Shown here piece by piece: positions 25,054 to 33,300 of a stretch of 64,000 bases of DNA. Source of the DNA: Brevibacillus_H sp041920465. Its GTDB lineage: Bacteria > Bacillota > Bacilli > Brevibacillales > Brevibacillaceae. A program made the translations under genes and the position numbers. Location: contig JBHGXW010000054.1 of the NCBI GenBank assembly GCA_041920465.1, forward strand, positions 124,001 to 188,000, in the 5' to 3' direction. A model generated the notes under the pieces. It ran no database searches and was not told where the DNA came from. It saw only the letters and a program-made list of their open reading frames with translations. Position 1 is the stretch's first letter. The number at the start of each line of letters is the position of its first letter.

Positions 25054-25108
25054 TTGCATGCAAAATTTTGCACAAAAACGCAGGAACTTGCATGCATTTT
25101 TTTGCACA
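25054..25108. promoter_or_regulatory. tandem upstream activator sites, likely bound by BkdR
   Basis: Two copies of TTGCATGCA-N3-TTTTGCACA occur at 25054-25074 and 25088-25108, identical outside the 3-nt spacer and exactly 34 bp apart. They lie 86 to 140 bp upstream of the predicted start, the usual place for sigma-54 enhancers, and immediately 3' of the bkdR coding region. Confidence 0.75.
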
Positions 25109-25121
25109 CAAGTTCCTTTCA

Positions 25122-27194
25122 TCATGAGCCTTGTTCAATTCCGAGTTTTTCTAATTTATAGTACAAATTACGCAGGGAAACCCCCAGTATTTTCGCTGCT
25201 TCGGTACGATTCCCCTGACACTGGGCGAGTACACGGGCAATATAACCTCGTTCCGCCTCGTCAACCACTTCCTTTAGCGTCCGACTTTCGCCTAGCAACG
25301 AGAAATTTTGGTTAGCCGCAATACTCGCGGACGGTTTTCGTTCGAGCGGGGGAAGATGGCTGGCTGCGATAACCGTATCGTTCATTTTCATATGGATCAA
25401 CGCTCTGCCCAGCACATTTTCCAGTTCACGCACATTGCCAGGCCAATGATAACTTAAGAGAATTGCCATCGCTTCTTCTGAGATGTCGGTAACGTTGCGT
25501 CCGTACTCCAAATTATATTTGCGCAAAAGATGCAGAGAAAGCGGCTTAATATCTTCTTGCCGTTGTCTGAGCGGAGGAATGTGAATGGGCACCACGTTAA
25601 GGCGGTAGTATAAATCTTCCCGGAATCGTCCCGTCTGAATAGCCGATTCCAGGTTTACGTGAGTCGCAGCGATGACCCGTACGTCAATGGGAATTGCTTT
25701 TGTCGCTCCCACACGTACAATTTCCCGTTCTTGCAAGACACGCAGCAGCTTGGCCTGCATCCCAATTGACAATTCACCGATTTCGTCCAGAAAAATGGTT
25801 CCGCCGCTTGCTTCTTCAAACAAGCCTCGCTTGCCGCCCCGTTTTGCTCCGGTGAAAGCACCCTCCTCGTAGCCGAACAACTCGCTTTCCAAAAGTGTCT
25901 CTGAAATAGCGGCACAATTGACTCGGATAAATTGGTTGTACTTCCGCTTACTTGCGTTGTGAATGGCGTGGGCAAACAACTCCTTGCCCGTTCCCGATTC
26001 ACCTCTTAAAAGGACAGTCGCCGGTGTGCGGGCTGCCTTCTGGGCCTGTTCGATCGCCAGCTTCATCGGCTCACTCTCGCCGATAATCTCTTCAAACGTA
26101 TACTTTGCTTCCAGCGTGCGAATGATTCGGCGCGCTTTCTCCAACTCTTCCGTCAGGGTTTTAAATTCCGAAATATCGTGAATAACACCAACGCTTCCCT
26201 TTAGCTGACCATCCACCATAACGGGAGCTACGTTAACGATAACGTCTTTTCGATTGGGCCCCAGTTTCATAGGGACACCGCGCACAGGCTTTTTCGTCCG
26301 AAGAACCTGCATATGCATACTCTCGCCCTCGGAGATATCGACGGTGGCCGGTTTGCCAATTACATCTTCATGTGACAGGCCGGTTATCCGGGTGTATGCC
26401 GGGTTAATCAACAGGCCGATTCCCTCAGCGTCAACCACCGAAATTGCCTCGTCGGAACAGTCAATGATGGCTTGCAGCATACTTTTCAGCTCTTTTAAGT
26501 CCGTCACTTCTTCGGCAAGCGCCATCACTTCGGTAATATCCCGGAAGATGGCTACTGCGCCGATTACCTCGCCCGCCTCATCGCGGACCGGCACCCGGTT
26601 GGTAATGATTCTTGTCTTGTTCGGCAATTCTTGCTCCTGATTCAACTCCGGCTGGCCGCTTTGAAGCACGATATGCAATCTTGTATTGGGGATGGATGCC
26701 GCCGCCTCACTGCCCATTACCTGAATGGCCTCGATGCCCATCAGCTTCTCCGCCGCCCGGTTGAAGATGGTCACGATCCCCTTGGCATTCACCGCAATAA
26801 TGGCATCATGCGTCGAATTAAGCATAATCGCATGCTCGCGCTGGCTGTATGTCAGCTTCCCGATCAATTCTTCCCGCTCTTGAATCAACCGCATGACCAG
26901 GCTGGTGAATGTCCCTGGGATAAGGACAATATGATTCGGTTTTTTCTGCAATATTTCATTATAAGCGTCCGCGTCGCCGGTCGCTTCGAGAATCACATCA
27001 ACATTTTTATCTAAATAAGGAAGATAGTCTGTCCCTACTTCAATCCCCAAGGTTCGGGCCAATTGAATTCCCGGTGCATCTGCTCGCTTGTCAACGACAG
27101 CAACGATATGAATCTGCTCCATATTAACCAGCATCTTTAAGAGCGCACTGCCCCCTTGTCCCGCACCTACGATCAGTACTTGAAGCATAGGCAC
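25122..27194 (-). CDS. bkdR: sigma-54-dependent transcriptional activator BkdR
   Basis: Activator of the branched-chain keto acid operon. The 690 aa protein has an N-terminal Rossmann-like region (VGAGQGGSALLKML, 1-105), two PAS domains (about 115-225 and 235-350), a central AAA+ domain (about 365-590) with Walker A GESGTGKE, the sigma-54 contact loop GAFTGA, Walker B GGTIFLDEIG, and a Fis-type helix-turn-helix at the C-terminus (NRTEAAKILGVSLRNLYYKL). Length equals B. subtilis BkdR. It lies directly upstream of the operon it should control, with a 16/16 style -24/-12 site and tandem enhancer sites between. The ligand sensed by the PAS or N-terminal domains is unknown. Confidence 0.95.
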   Translation of the reverse strand: MPMLQVLIVGAGQGGSALLKMLVNMEQIHIVAVVDKRADAPGIQLARTLGIEVGTDYLPYLDKNVDVILEATGDADAYNEILQKKPNHIVLIPGTFTSLVMRLIQEREELIGKLTYSQREHAIMLNSTHDAIIAVNAKGIVTIFNRAAEKLMGIEAIQVMGSEAAASIPNTRLHIVLQSGQPELNQEQELPNKTRIITNRVPVRDEAGEVIGAVAIFRDITEVMALAEEVTDLKELKSMLQAIIDCSDEAISVVDAEGIGLLINPAYTRITGLSHEDVIGKPATVDISEGESMHMQVLRTKKPVRGVPMKLGPNRKDVIVNVAPVMVDGQLKGSVGVIHDISEFKTLTEELEKARRIIRTLEAKYTFEEIIGESEPMKLAIEQAQKAARTPATVLLRGESGTGKELFAHAIHNASKRKYNQFIRVNCAAISETLLESELFGYEEGAFTGAKRGGKRGLFEEASGGTIFLDEIGELSIGMQAKLLRVLQEREIVRVGATKAIPIDVRVIAATHVNLESAIQTGRFREDLYYRLNVVPIHIPPLRQRQEDIKPLSLHLLRKYNLEYGRNVTDISEEAMAILLSYHWPGNVRELENVLGRALIHMKMNDTVIAASHLPPLERKPSASIAANQNFSLLGESRTLKEVVDEAERGYIARVLAQCQGNRTEAAKILGVSLRNLYYKLEKLGIEQGS

Positions 27195-27252
27195 CCCCCT
27201 CGTAGTCCTTTTGTAACAATATCGTCTTATTCATTGTAACTCATTTTGTCTG

Positions 27253-27280
27253 TTGGACAAGTGATAGATGATGCTATATG
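27253..27280 (+). promoter_or_regulatory. sigma-A promoter of yqzF
   Basis: TTGGAC, 16-bp spacer, TATATG, with an extended TG one base before the -10. Predicted start is about 27 nt upstream of the yqzF ATG. Confidence 0.6.
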
Positions 27281-27313
27281 ATGGACGAAAACGAAAACAA
27301 GGAAGTGAAAAAC

Positions 27314-27577
27314 ATGCTCGGACAAAAGATAGTGGCTCTCCTCATCATGGTAATTCCGGCCGCTATTGCGGGTTATGGGATCAAATTAATGCGCGATTGT
27401 TTCTACTTATATTTCGATCCGCAAATCCACACTTTTCTCTGGGGACAGTTCCTGCTGGGATTTATCCTGTTTGCTTTACCAGTCGCCTTCATCGGCGGAT
27501 TCATTTTGCATCACGACCGCAAGCGGAACCGCGTCCAACCTCGGTTCATGGTTCGCGAAAAGGAAGAAGACGAGTAA
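27314..27577 (+). CDS. yqzF: YqzF-type membrane protein (DUF2627)
   Basis: An 87 aa protein with two transmembrane helices (about 5-27 and 42-65) and a charged cytoplasmic tail rich in Arg and Glu. Function unknown. I chose ATG 27314, preceded by GGAAGTG; an ATG 12 codons earlier is open but lacks a site. It is divergent from bkdR, as yqzF neighbours bkdR in B. subtilis. It converges with the MraY-like gene with only 3 bp between stops. Confidence 0.85.
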   Translation: MLGQKIVALLIMVIPAAIAGYGIKLMRDCFYLYFDPQIHTFLWGQFLLGFILFALPVAFIGGFILHHDRKRNRVQPRFMVREKEEDE

Positions 27578-27580
27578 ATC

Positions 27581-28459
27581 TTACGAGTGTCTGCCTAGGG
27601 AATCTAGCCAATTGAGCAATGCTTTCGATTGAATTGCCCGGGAAAAGGAGAATTTCTCCGCTAGAATGTGCAGCAGCAGAAATAAACAGACGACGGCCAG
27701 TTTGACCATGGGAGAAAGGGCCACCAACATCTCAAATCCCATGATATACCCCAGGTAGTTGGAGCCTGTGTCGCCAAGCATAATGACTCCCTGGCCGTCG
27801 CGGAAGAAAAAACAGAGAGTGGCGCTTAACACCGGGAGAAACCAGATCCATGCGACCGATGAACCAACAAGCGGACTGGCCATAAAGACAAGTATGGATA
27901 TCGCCCAGAATACTTTAATCGCTCTGGTTGGACGTACATCAAACAGGTTAATCAGATTGGTAGATAAAGAGAGAAGTATCATGTTCAGCATCGTTTCGCC
28001 AAAGCCATGGGACAGCGGGATGCTGATGATTAACGCCGTTCCTGCCCCGCCAAGCGCTTTTAACAATCCGCTTGTCATCCGCTGCTCATACCAAAGGGTA
28101 CGAAAATGCCCGCGAAATCCTTTGCTTTTTTTGTCAGATGCGCCATCATCCTGCCATCCAAACAACAAAATGGCAAACGAGCCGGCAAGAAAAAGCACAG
28201 CAGCTTTTAAATATCCATCATAAATCCTTCCATGCACCATCAGCCCAGTCAAGATGGACCATGTGACAGTCAGATTGGCAAACAAAATAAGCCCGCCTGC
28301 TGTCGGAATCAACTGTCCAACATAATTTTTTTGGACCATTCCCCACCTTCTAAGCAGCATGACACCACGTTCGAACGTTATGGCAAACAGCACCCATGGC
28401 ATGACAATGGAGAGCAGCAGCAAATCATACAGCATATCCTCAGTAGTTATTGGGTCCAT
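27581..28459 (-). CDS. MraY/WecA-like polyprenyl-phosphate sugar-1-phosphate transferase
   Basis: Integral membrane glycosyltransferase family 4 member. About nine hydrophobic helices are visible. Family catalytic motifs are present in order: GWQDDGASDKK (Mg-binding DD, about residue 100), NLINLFDVRPTRAIK (about 168-182), and MLGDTGSNYLGY (about 230-241). Sugar and lipid substrate cannot be told. ATG 28459 follows GGGAGA with a short spacing; ATG 28435 is an alternative. It overlaps the GT2 gene by 20 bp, so the two are coupled. It belongs to the SteA/SteB cluster, suggesting a cell-envelope role near division, though this is inference. Confidence 0.82.
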   Translation of the reverse strand: MDPITTEDMLYDLLLLSIVMPWVLFAITFERGVMLLRRWGMVQKNYVGQLIPTAGGLILFANLTVTWSILTGLMVHGRIYDGYLKAAVLFLAGSFAILLFGWQDDGASDKKSKGFRGHFRTLWYEQRMTSGLLKALGGAGTALIISIPLSHGFGETMLNMILLSLSTNLINLFDVRPTRAIKVFWAISILVFMASPLVGSSVAWIWFLPVLSATLCFFFRDGQGVIMLGDTGSNYLGYIMGFEMLVALSPMVKLAVVCLFLLLHILAEKFSFSRAIQSKALLNWLDSLGRHS

Positions 28460-29129
28460 ATGTCTCCCTGAACTTCCTTCCCAGCGCTCTGCCAATCGCC
28501 ACGAACTCCCTTCCCCTGTGATAGAACCCATTTAAGGTATTTCCTGTTTCACGATGGGAGAAGTTAATCGGCACTTCTTGCACACGAAATCCTGCCCGGA
28601 GAATGTCTACCGTCAGCCCCACTTCGACTCCAAATCCACGATCCAGATTTCGGACGTAATTCAATGCCTCTCTGCGAATTGCACGTTGTCCGGACAGGGG
28701 AGCAGCAGTCGTAAAACCGGTTAGCATGCGAATTCCAGTTCGGGCCAAGCCTTTGGCCATGCCAAAACCTGCCCGTTTGGCTGGCTGTGGCAGCTGGGCA
28801 ACGGACATATCGCAATGGCCGGACAATATCGGATCAATCAGCTGATGCCCGAAGCGAGCTGTCTCACATAAATCCGCATCCAGCATCAAAATAATATCTC
28901 CAGTCGCTTGCTTCCATCCCGTTTGCAGGGCGATTCCCTTCCCCCGATTCTCTGGCAAGCGAATCACCAAATCAGCTTGTTCACTCGCCAGCTCCATCGT
29001 CTCATCACTACTGCCGTCATCGACAACAATTAACTCATGATGCGGAATATAAAGACGAATCGTCCGCAAAGTACGCAGGATGCGGGAGGCTTCATTATAT
29101 GCCGGAATAATGATGCTAACTTTTTTCAC
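28440..29129 (-). CDS. family 2 glycosyltransferase, polyprenyl-phosphate type
   Basis: A 229 aa GT-A fold enzyme of the dolichyl/polyprenyl-phosphate sugar synthase class. It has the NDP-sugar region SIIIPAYNEASRI, VVDDGSSDETME and the metal motif LMLDADLCE, followed by the GQRAIRREAL segment common to these enzymes. No membrane helix is present at the C-terminus, so it probably acts at the cytoplasmic face on a lipid carrier. It overlaps the SteB-like gene by 14 bp and the MraY-like gene by 20 bp, indicating tight coupling. Sugar donor unknown. Confidence 0.85.
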   Translation of the reverse strand: MKKVSIIIPAYNEASRILRTLRTIRLYIPHHELIVVDDGSSDETMELASEQADLVIRLPENRGKGIALQTGWKQATGDIILMLDADLCETARFGHQLIDPILSGHCDMSVAQLPQPAKRAGFGMAKGLARTGIRMLTGFTTAAPLSGQRAIRREALNYVRNLDRGFGVEVGLTVDILRAGFRVQEVPINFSHRETGNTLNGFYHRGREFVAIGRALGRKFRETYGPNNY

Positions 29130-29682
29130 GTTCCCACCTCTTCTCTTTTAGAAGGGTTTGTACACTTTCCAACAGCTTCCACTTTTTCGAAGGAGAGTCA
29201 GGCAGAGCTTTCAGATGAAGCCATTTTTGCTCGGAGGGGAAGGAATGAATCCAATCGGGAAGTTCTGTTCCGATAAGAAGCAAGGGTGAATCTAGCGTTT
29301 TCTTTTGATCCACCTCCGGATGATAAGGGATAAGCTTGATGCCGATAGGATCGAATATCCGTTTCAATCCGTTGGTATCTATGAAGTCCGCTTGCCAGAC
29401 ATACAGTTTTTCTCCATGCAGATCTTCCGCATAACGAGCCACCATCAAATGAATCACTTCTTCGTTATTTCTTTCCACTTCCAAGATTAAGCGGTTCACT
29501 TGTTGCTTCAATTCGTTATTGTTCTTCAACGCCTGATTGTACTTCTCTTCCATATTGACGAGGAATTCCCGCTCCTTTTCAGTGAACCACGATTGACCCG
29601 TCGTCCCGCCAAGCAGGATGCCAATACCAAGCGCAAGAAAAATGGAAGCGATGGTGATGAAATGGTATCGAATGTTTATCAT
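29116..29682 (-). CDS. SteB/MctB-like membrane-anchored coiled-coil protein
   Basis: A 188 aa protein. Residues 5-27 form one transmembrane helix (YHFITIASIFLALGIGILLGG), and residues 38-75 a likely coiled coil rich in Glu, Asn and Lys. The rest is an extracytoplasmic alpha/beta region. The N-terminus resembles the actinobacterial family annotated as copper transporter MctB or as SteB. I favour a SteB-like role because the next gene upstream encodes a SteA-like protein. Its stop overlaps the glycosyltransferase start. A transport function is not supported by the single helix. Confidence 0.65.
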   Translation of the reverse strand: MINIRYHFITIASIFLALGIGILLGGTTGQSWFTEKEREFLVNMEEKYNQALKNNNELKQQVNRLILEVERNNEEVIHLMVARYAEDLHGEKLYVWQADFIDTNGLKRIFDPIGIKLIPYHPEVDQKKTLDSPLLLIGTELPDWIHSFPSEQKWLHLKALPDSPSKKWKLLESVQTLLKEKRWEREKS

Positions 29683-29694
29683 CGCTTACGTCTC

Positions 29695-30864
29695 CTAAAA
29701 GGTTAGCATCATCCATTGTTTCACGATCATTTGCACAACATGTCGAGTCAGCGGATTAACAGTAAGGATAGCGATAATCGGCACGAGAGAAGCAATGAAA
29801 AATAACAGCCAGGTGTTGCCGTTTATTCTAGGCTGATACAATTGGCTTACTCCTTTGGCGTCTATCAGTTTGGGGCCAATTTTGGTTCGGACCAAAAGCG
29901 TGCTGGCCATTCCTTTTCTTCCTTTTTCCAAAAAATCAATCATGTTGGTATGGGTTCCAATCGTAACAATCAGTTCCGCATTTTCTTCATAGGCAAGAAG
30001 CATCGCCACATCTTCACTTGTTCCGGGTGCCGGCAGAAGCTGATAAGGCACACCTAAGCCATCCACCCGTTCTTGCCCGGGGGCGTATCCGCTGACAAAT
30101 GCGTGGACGACGATTTCCGCTCCGCACAGCAAAGCCTTGTCAGAAATACTGTCCATGTCGCCGATGATCAAATCTGGCCGATACCCTGCCTCCAACAAAG
30201 CGTCTGCCCCTCCGTCAACAGCGATTAAAACAGGCTGACACTCTTTGATATAGGAGGAGAGCATTTTCAGATCTTCCCGGTAATGCTTGCCACGGACGAC
30301 AACGACAACATGCCGGTTTGCCATTCGAGTGCGCAGGGATAGCTTGGGCAGCGGCTTTAAAAACAAGTCTTTTTCCCAGTTTGCATATAACAGGGTGTTA
30401 TCGATAAATTGTGAAAGAGTCTGATCCAGCTTTTCGTTAGCTTCTCGGGTTTTTCTCACAATGAGGTCTTGCGTAACGCGGGTAAGGCAGGCAATGGAGA
30501 GCCAGCCTTCGGGTATGCGCACTTGAAGCTCTTCCCCGTTGTGGATTCGGATGGTGGTAAAATCAGATAAGTTCATCAGATCATGCTTTTTCTCGCCGGT
30601 AGCTTCATAAAGGGGAATGCCCGCCTCCATTAACCGCCTGGCACCGGTTGACGGATAGGTGCCTGTCATAAACATCCTGGTATTGATCACTGCACGGACC
30701 TTAGCTTCAATCAATGCATCGGCTGCCACCTCATCAACATCTTCATGCTCAATGACAGCTATTTGTCCTGGCTGCAAGCGCATGCAAAGCTGTTTCGTTT
30801 TATGATCGACCATAATGGTTGCTTCATTTAATAATCCGGAGTTGGCTCGATTGTGGCGCAACAA
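29695..30864 (-). CDS. steA: SteA-like protein with thiamine pyrophosphokinase-type core
   Basis: Probable cytokinetic ring-associated protein of the SteA family. An N-terminal region (about 20-150) holds VINTRMFMTGTYPSTGARRL; a central TPK-like domain has AVDGGADALLEAGYRPD and GDMDSISD (about 220-255); one C-terminal membrane helix (WLLFFIASLVPIIAILTV) and a short tail follow. Thiamine synthesis is unlikely given the extra domains. I prefer the TTG at 30864, since GGAGGTGGG lies just upstream; the frame is open to an ATG at 30909. Start uncertain by several codons. It heads the cluster with SteB-like, GT2 and MraY-like genes. Confidence 0.75.
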   Translation of the reverse strand: MLRHNRANSGLLNEATIMVDHKTKQLCMRLQPGQIAVIEHEDVDEVAADALIEAKVRAVINTRMFMTGTYPSTGARRLMEAGIPLYEATGEKKHDLMNLSDFTTIRIHNGEELQVRIPEGWLSIACLTRVTQDLIVRKTREANEKLDQTLSQFIDNTLLYANWEKDLFLKPLPKLSLRTRMANRHVVVVVRGKHYREDLKMLSSYIKECQPVLIAVDGGADALLEAGYRPDLIIGDMDSISDKALLCGAEIVVHAFVSGYAPGQERVDGLGVPYQLLPAPGTSEDVAMLLAYEENAELIVTIGTHTNMIDFLEKGRKGMASTLLVRTKIGPKLIDAKGVSQLYQPRINGNTWLLFFIASLVPIIAILTVNPLTRHVVQMIVKQWMMLTF

Positions 30865-30921
30865 AATCCCACCTCCCCCTGTAGTATGGCAATTCTTGGC
30901 TGGATTCATGCGGGGAATTCA

Positions 30922-30956
30922 TAAAAAAAGAGACTATACCCGTGTATAGCCTCTTT
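30922..30956 (-). terminator. terminator after the DUF2759 gene
   Basis: Minus strand AGAGGCTATAC-ACGG-GTATAGTCTCT followed by TTTTTTT. Short T tracts on both sides make it possibly bidirectional. Confidence 0.85.
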
Positions 30957-31001
30957 TGAGTGTTGCACCTATGTACTTAGGCAAAATCCATGCGCGTAAG
31001 A

Positions 31002-31172
31002 TTAATGCGCTTGTGTCGCAAAGTAAACGATTAAGCCGTCAGCCAGCAAGAAAATAGCGAGAGAAACAAGGCCAAATACAACGGCAAATGTATTTTTCAC
31101 TTTCAGGGAACGATAAACGCCTGCAGCAATGAAAATCGTCATGATAAACATAATAATGTCAAATAAATTCAT
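31002..31172 (-). CDS. DUF2759-like two-helix membrane protein
   Basis: A 56 aa protein starting MNLFDIIMFIMTIF, with two hydrophobic helices (about 2-20 and 30-52) separated by a basic loop RSLKVKN. Size and pattern fit DUF2759 family proteins of bacilli; function unknown. The ATG follows GGAGCTGTGG. It has its own sigma-A promoter and terminator, so it is monocistronic, which supports it as a genuine gene. Family assignment is tentative. Confidence 0.7.
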   Translation of the reverse strand: MNLFDIIMFIMTIFIAAGVYRSLKVKNTFAVVFGLVSLAIFLLADGLIVYFATQAH

Positions 31173-31228
31173 GAATCCACAGCTCCTTTTCCATAAAATA
31201 AGCGCTCATTCATACAATAGCAATTTAC

Positions 31229-31257
31229 ATTATATAGGTTACCCATACTTGAAACAA
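31229..31257 (-). promoter_or_regulatory. sigma-A promoter of the DUF2759 gene
   Basis: Minus strand TTGTTT, 17-bp spacer, TATAAT. About 55 nt upstream of the start codon. Confidence 0.65.
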
Positions 31258-31298
31258 GTCATATCCCTATTTGTGACAAACGAATTCACAATTGCAGG

Positions 31299-31868
31299 CT
31301 ATAGCAGCCACTCATATCCGTCTACAACCAAGTCAAGCTTTCCTGTTTGCGGATCCATAATGAGGCCGTGAACAGGAATTCCTTTAGGTAAAAGCGGATG
31401 GTTTTTAATCATTGCCACACTGTTCTTTACCCCATCCGCCGGGTGGTTGAAGCCTTGCAGCCAGGCTCTCAAGTCAATACCCGCGTTTTCCAGAATCTCG
31501 ATGGTTTCTTTCGGGATCCCCTGCTCTTCGAATTTTTGCAGCAATAAATCAGGGTTAATACTGCTCATCCCGCAATCATAATGACCGACAACACAAATCT
31601 CAGCAGCTTTCAGCTCGTAGATCGCAACCAGTATGCTGCGCATGATGCTTCCAAACGGATGGGAGACAATCGCCCCGGCATTTTTAATATGCTTGAAGTC
31701 GCCATTGCGCAAATTCATAGCTCTTGGCAGCAATTCCACCAATCGCGTATCCATACATGACAAGACAATCAGATGCTTATTGGGAAACTTGGTTGTTTGG
31801 TATTTTTCATAACCTTTGTTCTCCACAAATAGTTTGTTGCTATCAAGGATTTGATGTAAAAGCTGCAT
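31299..31868 (-). CDS. beta-class carbonic anhydrase
   Basis: Zinc enzyme interconverting CO2 and bicarbonate in the cytoplasm; bicarbonate feeds carboxylases such as the acyl-CoA carboxylases here. Zinc ligands and the Asp/Arg dyad are visible in LSCMDTR and VVGHYDCGMS. The NAGA motif (KNAGAIVSHP) is also present. The ATG at 31868 gives 189 aa and has GGATGGGG upstream; the frame is open eight codons further. It resembles B. subtilis YtiB-type enzymes. It is probably monocistronic; a TATAAT -10 lies upstream but its -35 is weak. Confidence 0.92.
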   Translation of the reverse strand: MQLLHQILDSNKLFVENKGYEKYQTTKFPNKHLIVLSCMDTRLVELLPRAMNLRNGDFKHIKNAGAIVSHPFGSIMRSILVAIYELKAAEICVVGHYDCGMSSINPDLLLQKFEEQGIPKETIEILENAGIDLRAWLQGFNHPADGVKNSVAMIKNHPLLPKGIPVHGLIMDPQTGKLDLVVDGYEWLL

Positions 31869-31991
31869 AAATCCCCATCCTTCCCGATCCAAGTTTCTTA
31901 TTAATTATGTTAACGAAAGAATGATTATTATATAAGTGTATCATGATGTGTCTGCTATTCACAATGTAGATATACAGTTTGAGGTTTTTGC

Positions 31992-32024
31992 AAAAAAACG
32001 CTCCCGATTTTTTATCGGAAGCGT
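31992..32024 (-). terminator. terminator after the CBS-ACT gene
   Basis: Minus strand ACGCTTCCGAT-AAAAA-ATCGGGAGCGT followed by TTTTTTTG. One mismatch in an 11-bp stem. Confidence 0.9.
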
Positions 32025-32047
32025 CTAGTTTCTTAATTTCATCCGGA

Positions 32048-32689
32048 TTAACAGTTTTCCCTGACGGAAGTTACAACATAACCATGTTCTTCCAAATCCT
32101 GTTTGATCAATTCGGTATTATCATCCGATTTGAACTTGGTTAAAATGCGGCGAACCCCATGATGCTTTGAATCAAAGGAAATGCAGGAGATTACGTTGCA
32201 GTTATGCTTCGCCATAATGGTCATGATTTCTTTTACGATCCCTTTTCCTTCATAGTGGGTGATTACCATTCGGGTTCCTTTCACATTCATGCCAAATACT
32301 GATTCCAGTACCAGCTCAATATCCTTGCGCTTGATAATCCCTAAGAAATGGCTTTCCTCATCAACAATGGGCACGAACGGATGGCGGACGATGATCGGCA
32401 GCAAATCTTCATAGAGATGCTCAATCGTAAGGCGCGGAACTTGGCGATCCACACCCTCTGCCAAAGGCAATTGAATAAAATCGTCGAAAGCCCCTTGAAA
32501 TTTGCCTGATTCCAAAAGTTCAAACATGCTTCTCTTACTTACCATGCCAATGAATGAACCATCCTGATCTACAACGGGAAGACTATTCAGGTTTTTTTCC
32601 TTCATGAGTTGCAATGCTTTTGAAATGGGATCGCTTGGTTTTACGGTAGAGAGATTCTCTGTGGCAGTTAAGCACTCCTGAATAAACAT
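32048..32689 (-). CDS. CBS-domain pair with C-terminal ACT-like domain, AcuB-like
   Basis: A 213 aa cytoplasmic protein. Two CBS motifs span about 10-60 (SLPVVDQDGSFIGMVSKRSM) and 75-130 (FVPIVDEESHFLGIIKRKDI). The last 75 residues form an ACT-like fold (TRMVITHYEGKGIVKEIMTIMAKH). The architecture matches B. subtilis AcuB, but there is no acuA/acuC neighbour, so acetoin use is not implied. Nucleotide sensing is likely. The ATG at 32689 follows GAGGGG at 9 nt; the frame is open six codons earlier. Confidence 0.8.
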   Translation of the reverse strand: MFIQECLTATENLSTVKPSDPISKALQLMKEKNLNSLPVVDQDGSFIGMVSKRSMFELLESGKFQGAFDDFIQLPLAEGVDRQVPRLTIEHLYEDLLPIIVRHPFVPIVDEESHFLGIIKRKDIELVLESVFGMNVKGTRMVITHYEGKGIVKEIMTIMAKHNCNVISCISFDSKHHGVRRILTKFKSDDNTELIKQDLEEHGYVVTSVRENC

Positions 32690-32815
32690 AAGGTGTTCCC
32701 CTCTCAAAATGAGCTATGTAAGGCTTGGTAAACAGATAGGATTTTGATCAAAAAAATATTTCCGATCTGGTATTATTGTACCATCCAAAGCGCTTTTCTG
32801 CCAGTATTTTGAAGG

Positions 32816-32850
32816 TGAAAAAGCCTTGAACAGAAGAGGTTCAAGGCTTT
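32816..32850 (-). terminator. terminator of dps
   Basis: Minus strand AAAGCCTTGAAC-CTCTTCT-GTTCAAGGCTTT followed by TTC. Perfect 12-bp stem, 10 nt past the dps stop. Confidence 0.9.
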
Positions 32851-32859
32851 TCTGTGAAA

Positions 32860-33300
32860 TTATTTACCCAGGAAGGAGTTAAGCATCCAAACGTGTTTTT
32901 CTAATCCGGTATGAATGGCGAGCAGCATATCGACGGTCGTTTCGTCATTCGCCTTCTCGGCAATCTCCATACCCTCTTTTAGTTCACTAATGATCTGCCG
33001 AAAATCATCGATGATGGATTGCACCATTTGCTCAGCGGATTCACTGCCGATTGCCTCTTGTACGGAAGACAATTCCAGACAATCTTTCATGGTAGCAACC
33101 GGTTGTCCACCCAAAGCAAGCAACCGTTCTGCCAATTCATCAGTATGCAGAGCTGCTTCATTGTAGAATTCTTCAAACTTTGTATGTAATGTAAAGAATT
33201 GCGGTCCCTTCACATACCAATGATAGTTATGCAGCTTGATGTACAGAACGCTCCAGTTGGCGATTTGCTTGTTTAAGACGTCAGTTATTTGTTTGTTCAT
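32860..33300 (-). CDS. dps: Dps-family ferritin-like DNA-protection protein
   Basis: Dodecameric iron-storing and DNA-protecting protein. The 146 aa chain has the intersubunit ferroxidase ligands: His in LHNYHWYVKG, His in FTLHTKFEEFY and the Asp/Glu of HTDELAERLL. The ATG at 33300 follows AGAGGTGG; an in-frame start 14 codons earlier lacks support. It is monocistronic with a strong terminator. Oxidative or general stress control is expected for the family, but I found no clear PerR box or sigma-B promoter upstream. Confidence 0.92.
   Translation of the reverse strand: MNKQITDVLNKQIANWSVLYIKLHNYHWYVKGPQFFTLHTKFEEFYNEAALHTDELAERLLALGGQPVATMKDCLELSSVQEAIGSESAEQMVQSIIDDFRQIISELKEGMEIAEKANDETTVDMLLAIHTGLEKHVWMLNSFLGK

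Noticed and set aside
32783..32800. Second cre-like sequence (AAAAGCGCTTTGG) upstream of the CBS-ACT gene
   Set aside because: Only about 10 of 14 positions match and the outer bases fail; too weak to list as a site.
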